A stretch of 25,016 nt of DNA from a virus. Under the pieces are notes generated by a model. The model was not told where the DNA came from and did no database searches. It saw only the letters and a list, made by a program, of their open reading frames with translations. The position numbers and the translations under genes were made by a program. How positions within the stretch are numbered: the stretch's first letter is position 1; the number at the start of each line of letters is the position of its first letter. Positions 22,563 to 25,016 of this stretch are shown here, one piece after another. The stretch lies in IMG/VR virus record IMGVR_UViG_3300032006_000077, positions 1 through 25,016 of that record; one strand, given 5' to 3'.

Positions 22563-22727
22563 ATGGCTTTAATAATTATGATTCTCGTTCTCGCCTTCGT
22601 TGGAAATTTCTTCGCGATTGGCGTGGCTGTAATTATGGGCGCGCATATATGGGCGGCATTTTTTGCTCTCGCTACATTCGGATGCGTTCGCGCTCTGTTC
22701 GCGCTTCGAGGCGTTGGCAACGCGTGA
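22563..22727 (+). CDS. Small membrane protein, 54 residues
   Basis: First gene of the rightward operon. It has a promoter 35 bases upstream and an AAGGA ribosome-binding site 6-7 bases before the ATG. The product is nearly all hydrophobic: segment 1 about residues 2-26 ('LIIMILVLAFVGNFFAIGVA'), segment 2 about 27-48 ('HIWAAFFALATFGCVRALFA'), and a short basic C-terminus. Two-pass topology is likely. No family recognised. Small membrane proteins expressed first are common in phages for host takeover or superinfection exclusion; that role is only a suggestion. Confidence 0.7.
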   Translation: MALIIMILVLAFVGNFFAIGVAVIMGAHIWAAFFALATFGCVRALFALRGVGNA

Positions 22728-22729
22728 TT

Positions 22730-22745
22730 TTGGTAATAATACCAA
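22730..22745. repeat. Inverted repeat after the first small membrane gene
   Basis: TTGGTA-ATAA-TACCAA, 6-bp perfect arms with a 4-base loop, 2 bases after the 22727 stop. No U-tract follows. Could be an operator or an mRNA 3'-end hairpin. Confidence 0.4.
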
Positions 22746-22772
22746 TGTCGCAAATGGGCAAAAAAATGTCGC
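22744..22772 (+). repeat. Direct repeat AATGTCGC x2, 21 bp apart, upstream of a promoter
   Basis: AATGTCGC at 22744-22751 and 22765-22772. The 21-bp period equals two helical turns, and the second copy ends 8 bases before the -35 box of the 22781 promoter. This is the geometry of an activator or repressor tandem site. Confidence 0.4.
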
Positions 22773-22780
22773 TTTTAGGG

Positions 22781-22809
22781 TTGACATTTGGGAAAAAACC
22801 CTGTAAAAT
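22781..22809 (+). promoter_or_regulatory. Sigma70-type promoter, leaderless, for the 37-residue membrane protein
   Basis: Plus strand TTGACA (22781-22786), 17-bp spacer that contains GGG-AAAAAA-CCC, TAAAAT (22804-22809), then AGGCACT and ATG at 22817. Predicted +1 is at 22815-22817, so the mRNA would be leaderless or have one or two bases before the ATG. Confidence 0.8.
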
Positions 22810-22816
22810 AGGCACT

Positions 22817-22930
22817 ATGAAAATGAAAAATAAAACATTAACTACTTGGCTCATTCGGGCTTACATGCTCTACTCTGTGACTGCTGACATCATCGTCATC
22901 GGTGGCATTGTTTGGCTAATCTTAAACTAA
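22817..22930 (+). CDS. Tiny single-pass membrane protein, 37 residues
   Basis: The ATG lies 7 bases after the -10 box and there is no ribosome-binding site, so a leaderless start is predicted. The frame is open further upstream, but that extension would run through the promoter and direct repeats and encodes an implausible basic sequence. The N-terminus is basic ('MKMKNKTLTTWLIRAY'), followed by one membrane segment ('DIIVIGGIVWLILN', about 24-37) at the very C-terminus. A second start at Met3 is possible. Function not recognised. The next gene follows after 13 bases. Confidence 0.6.
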   Translation: MKMKNKTLTTWLIRAYMLYSVTADIIVIGGIVWLILN

Positions 22931-22943
22931 TCAGGAGACTAAT

Positions 22944-23234
22944 ATGTCTAGCTATACTGAAAAAATGGTCGCTCAAATGATGGATTCGGCTCCCATCACT
23001 AGGACTGTCGCGGATTCTCTCGCGTCAGAATTTGGGTTGTCGGTTCGTTCCGTCATCTCTAAGGCTGTGCTTCTCGGCCTGTACCAGAAGCCAGAAGCAA
23101 AAACTGCTTCTGCAAAATCCACCAAAAAAGAATTGGTGGAAGCTATCGAGAAAGCCCTACAGGGTGAATCTCTCGATGGCTTAGAGGGTGCGACCACTCG
23201 CTCCCTGTCTGCCTTGCTCATGAGCATATCATGA
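22944..23234 (+). CDS. Small HTH-like putative DNA-binding protein
   Basis: A 96-residue protein with AGGAG 6 bases before the ATG. Residues 1-50 ('MSSYTEKMVAQMMDSAP', 'TVADSLASEFGLSVRSVISK') look like a helix-turn-helix: helix, 'EFGLSVRSVI' turn and recognition helix, as in region-4-like sigma and resolvase HTHs. Very similar short proteins starting '(S)YTe..V..m' with 'gkSVrSvisKl...GvY' occur widely in T4-like cyanophages and other aquatic phages. The C-terminal part ('STKKELVEAIEKALQGESLD', 'GLEGATTRSLSALL') is a small helical domain conserved with it. Candidate regulator of phage or host transcription; no experimental role is known to me. Ends in ATGA overlap with the next gene. Confidence 0.7.
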   Translation: MSSYTEKMVAQMMDSAPITRTVADSLASEFGLSVRSVISKAVLLGLYQKPEAKTASAKSTKKELVEAIEKALQGESLDGLEGATTRSLSALLMSIS

Positions 23235-23434
23235 GCTTGGTGGCTCGCCTCGGATGGATGGGCGCGGCTTGCATGGCCGCCGCTCCATTCGTCATTGATA
23301 CGCCAGAGGGTAAACTGTTGGCTATCACTGGCTTGGCTTTGCTAATGTTACAGGCTATTGAATCCCGACTCTGGAATTTGGTTGCTTTAAATTCACTAGG
23401 AATAATAGGATACTTTTATGCTTTTTATTTTTGA
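23231..23434 (+). CDS. Small membrane protein, 67 residues
   Basis: The ATG overlaps the upstream stop (ATGA), so translation is coupled. Three short hydrophobic segments are visible: residues about 6-22 ('LGWMGAACMAAAPFVI'), about 29-43 ('LLAITGLALLMLQAI') and about 48-67 ('NLVALNSLGIIGYFYAFYF'). The motif order 'GW.Ga...APF.IdT..GK.L.i.GL..L..QA...RL.NLv.LN..GIIGY' is internally regular, and I associate it with small membrane proteins of aquatic phages, without a proven function. The end overlaps the HAD gene by 17 bases. Confidence 0.7.
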   Translation: MSLVARLGWMGAACMAAAPFVIDTPEGKLLAITGLALLMLQAIESRLWNLVALNSLGIIGYFYAFYF

Positions 23435-23894
23435 TTTAGATGGGACGGTTATAGACTCATCCCATCGACAAATAACCCGCGCGGATGGTTCGCTTGATCT
23501 CGCGCATTGGGTGCGAAATAACACACCCGAAAAAATCGCCGCTGATACGCTTTTACCGTTGGCGGCATCATGGAAAACTATTAACCGAAAGCGCGACCAA
23601 ATCGCAATAATGACGGCTAGGGTTATCGGAAAAAATGATCTTAAATTTTTGCGGGATAATGGCTTAGAATATGATTATATTTATAGCCGCGCATTTGGTG
23701 ACACTACACCGGATGACATCTTAAAAAAGCGCATGATTTTCCGATTACGGTTTGATATGAAAAAATCGCTTAACTGGCTACGTCATAATAGCTACATGTT
23801 TGACGATAACAATAGCGTTCGCAAATGCTTGACTGGTTTGGGTATTCGATGCTATAATCCCACTAATTATAACGAGGTAAGAAAAAATGCTTAA
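23418..23894 (+). CDS. HAD-superfamily phosphatase (phage type)
   Basis: A 158-residue protein with all four HAD motifs: motif I 'FDLDGTVIDSS' at residues 5-15 (nucleophile Asp6, acid Asp8), motif II 'IMTAR' (Thr about 66), a motif III lysine in 'DDILKKRMI' (about 105-110), and motif IV 'MFDDNNS' (about 131-137). The cap is minimal, as in the 3'-phosphatase part of T4 polynucleotide kinase and in many small phage HADs. Likely substrates are nucleotides or nucleic-acid 3'-phosphates, but the specificity cannot be read. An AGGA ribosome-binding site lies 7 bases before the ATG. Overlaps with genes on both sides put it in one operon with the PPK2 gene. Confidence 0.85.
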   Translation: MLFIFDLDGTVIDSSHRQITRADGSLDLAHWVRNNTPEKIAADTLLPLAASWKTINRKRDQIAIMTARVIGKNDLKFLRDNGLEYDYIYSRAFGDTTPDDILKKRMIFRLRFDMKKSLNWLRHNSYMFDDNNSVRKCLTGLGIRCYNPTNYNEVRKNA

Positions 23895-24447
23895 ATCTAC
23901 GGACACTCCAAACGCGATAGACGGCTCACCGTTTGACGATTTTGGTTTTAACTACTTATGGCGGTTGCATGGTATGGGCGTTCACGTTCCCGCTTTTCGC
24001 GGAATGTGCGTCATAAAAAACGGTTTCGCCAAATACTGTCGTTCTGGCGGTTTCTCTGGCGTTGAATCTCGCATCATCGAAACGCTACGCAATATCGAGG
24101 AATGTCACGGCTTGCCCTCTGGCGTATTACGAGCGGAATTACTCGCGCTCACTACTGGCTCATTTGATGAGACATTATCTAGCGAACAATTTTTCCACAA
24201 GAAAAATAAATCATGGCGGCTTGCCGGATTATTCCGCGATTTAAAACTAAAAAATCAAAAGCCGGTTGGCGGTCATTCTGAATTTTTCAATATGCCCGAA
24301 AAAATGGCAAAAGCAAAATTTGCAAATGCCCAAAGACAGGCAAATAAAAAATTTGGTTTAGAAATCGTAAATTGGAAACGAAAAACCGGAATTCACGGTT
24401 GCCCTCTACCGCTAGAAAATCCTGAAGAAAAAGGCTATGCACTATGA
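23887..24447 (+). CDS. Hypothetical protein between HAD phosphatase and PPK2
   Basis: A 186-residue protein. The start (GAGGTAAG upstream) overlaps the HAD stop by 8 bases, and the stop overlaps the PPK2 ATG as ATGA. I recognise no family. The first 60 residues are aromatic/glycine-rich ('FDDFGFNYLWRLHGMGVHVP'). Residues about 60-110 form a helical, possibly recognition-type segment ('GVESRIIETLRNIEECHGLP', 'GVLRAELLALTTGSFDE'). The C-terminal 70 are lysine-rich. The tight overlaps imply co-expression, and perhaps a shared pathway, with the two phosphoryl-transfer enzymes. It has no membrane segment or signal peptide. Confidence 0.75.
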   Translation: MLKSTDTPNAIDGSPFDDFGFNYLWRLHGMGVHVPAFRGMCVIKNGFAKYCRSGGFSGVESRIIETLRNIEECHGLPSGVLRAELLALTTGSFDETLSSEQFFHKKNKSWRLAGLFRDLKLKNQKPVGGHSEFFNMPEKMAKAKFANAQRQANKKFGLEIVNWKRKTGIHGCPLPLENPEEKGYAL

Positions 24448-25016
24448 AAAAATTACAAGCACAACTCAACCAAATCGCGGAAGCAAATAAAAAGAAAATC
24501 GCGGTTGTTTTAGAGGGACGCGATACTGCCGGAAAATCTAGCACAATTCGCGCGGTTACTGAATATTTAAATCCGCAATGGTATAGCATTGTCCCATCCA
24601 CTAAGCCATCGGTTTCGGCAATGGCGAATTGGTGGCAATGGTGGAACGGGAAAATGCCCGCGCAAGGTCAAATCGTTTTCTACGATAGGAGCTGGTATTC
24701 TCGCGCGATGGTTCAACAAATGAATGGCTGGTGCTCTCAAAACCAATACAAACAATTTTTAGATAGATATGAATATTGGGAAAATGAGGTTCAGCATGAT
24801 GTTACTTTTATTAAATTCTGGCTCTCGATTTCTGAGGCGGAACAGCGCAAGCGAATACAGGCACGGAAAATTTCACCACTCACATATTGGAAATTTTCCG
24901 AGAATGACGAAAATGCGCTTTCCCATTATGACAGAATGACGCTTCTGAAAGAAAAGGTTGTCGGCGAGGATTGGCACGTTGTCAATTACAACGACAAGCA
25001 AAAAGGAATCGAGCGA
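24444..25016 (+). CDS. Polyphosphate kinase 2 (PPK2) family kinase, 3' end cut by window
   Basis: 191 codons are visible with no stop. PPK2 enzymes transfer phosphate between polyphosphate and nucleoside mono- or diphosphates. Visible motifs: Walker A 'EGRDTAGKS' at 24-32 (canonical EGRDAAGKG), 'VTEYLNP' at 38-44, Walker B 'VFYDRSWYSRAMV' at 78-90 (canonical FDRSWYNRAGV), and the lid 'KFWLSISEAEQRKR' followed by 'SPLTYWKFSENDENAL'. The near-terminal 'WHVVNYNDKQ' matches the usual 'WyvV.addK' strand, so little is missing. Differences from cellular PPK2: the usual E-R-x-x-W-Y-F-Q-R-Y segment is 'AMANWWQWW', 'GEI' is 'GQI', and the N-terminus is about 40 residues shorter than many. The acceptor (NMP or NDP) may therefore be atypical. 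It is last in an overlapping operon. Confidence 0.9.
   Translation, partial: MKKLQAQLNQIAEANKKKIAVVLEGRDTAGKSSTIRAVTEYLNPQWYSIVPSTKPSVSAMANWWQWWNGKMPAQGQIVFYDRSWYSRAMVQQMNGWCSQNQYKQFLDRYEYWENEVQHDVTFIKFWLSISEAEQRKRIQARKISPLTYWKFSENDENALSHYDRMTLLKEKVVGEDWHVVNYNDKQKGIER

Noticed and set aside
22649-22930. 93-residue reading of the 37-residue membrane protein
   Set aside because: The extension crosses the first membrane gene, the direct repeats and a promoter, and encodes an implausible basic sequence.
24287-24755. Minus-strand frames opposite the early operon
   Set aside because: They are antisense to the PPK2 and upstream genes, which carry clear motifs in the sense frame.
1-25016. tRNA genes, CRISPR arrays, insertion sequences, integrase or attachment sites, endolysin
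   Set aside because: None was recognised in reading both strands; a weak or divergent tRNA cannot be excluded without a dedicated scan.

Overview
The window is part of the genome of a tailed double-stranded DNA phage (Caudoviricetes) with a long non-contractile (siphovirus-type) tail and an HK97-type head. The evidence is an almost gapless minus-strand run of recognisable late genes: terminase, HNH nuclease, portal, prohead protease/capsid, connectors, tail tube, G/GT-type tail chaperones, a 1454-residue tape measure and distal tail proteins. No sheath, integrase, tRNA, ribosomal or other host gene is seen. Several small proteins (the two paralogous C-terminally anchored membrane proteins and the short HTH-like early protein) resemble families I associate with marine or freshwater phages. 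The host cannot be named from this sequence.

Layout, read 3' to 5' along the plus strand because the late genes are on the minus strand. (1) 22293-19687: tail-fibre-like protein, a second appendage protein sharing a YGL module, and a tail-assembly-chaperone-like protein. (2) 19640-16069: small terminase, then six or seven small genes, most with membrane segments or extreme charge (candidate lysis/membrane cassette), then large terminase. (3) 15984-12228: HNH nuclease, portal, a small protein, and a protease-scaffold-capsid fusion ORF that carries a strong internal ribosome-binding site. An intrinsic terminator follows. (4) 12152-7958: gp6-like connector, a 481-residue virion-type protein, tail terminator and major tail tube protein. 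(5) 7853-1: a second tail-tube paralog with its own promoter, chaperones G and T overlapping in different frames, tape measure, and two distal tail/hub proteins, the last running off the left edge.

From 22500 rightward the plus strand carries a divergent, probably early, operon: two tiny membrane proteins, a small HTH-like protein, a membrane protein, a HAD-family phosphatase, an unknown 186-residue protein and, cut by the window end, a clear polyphosphate kinase 2 (PPK2) family kinase. Most of these genes overlap by a few bases.

Control signals are unusually easy to read. Six sigma70-type promoters, all with exactly 17-bp spacers, were found: four on the minus strand with exact TTGACA/TATAAT hexamers, and two on the plus strand. 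Three of the six place the predicted transcription start at or within one or two bases of the ATG, predicting leaderless mRNAs for the small terminase, the tail-fibre protein and a 37-residue early membrane protein. The most unusual biology here is the phage PPK2 in an overlapping operon with a HAD phosphatase, the set of leaderless promoters, the duplicated tail-tube genes with a separate promoter, and the one-ORF/two-start protease-capsid gene.
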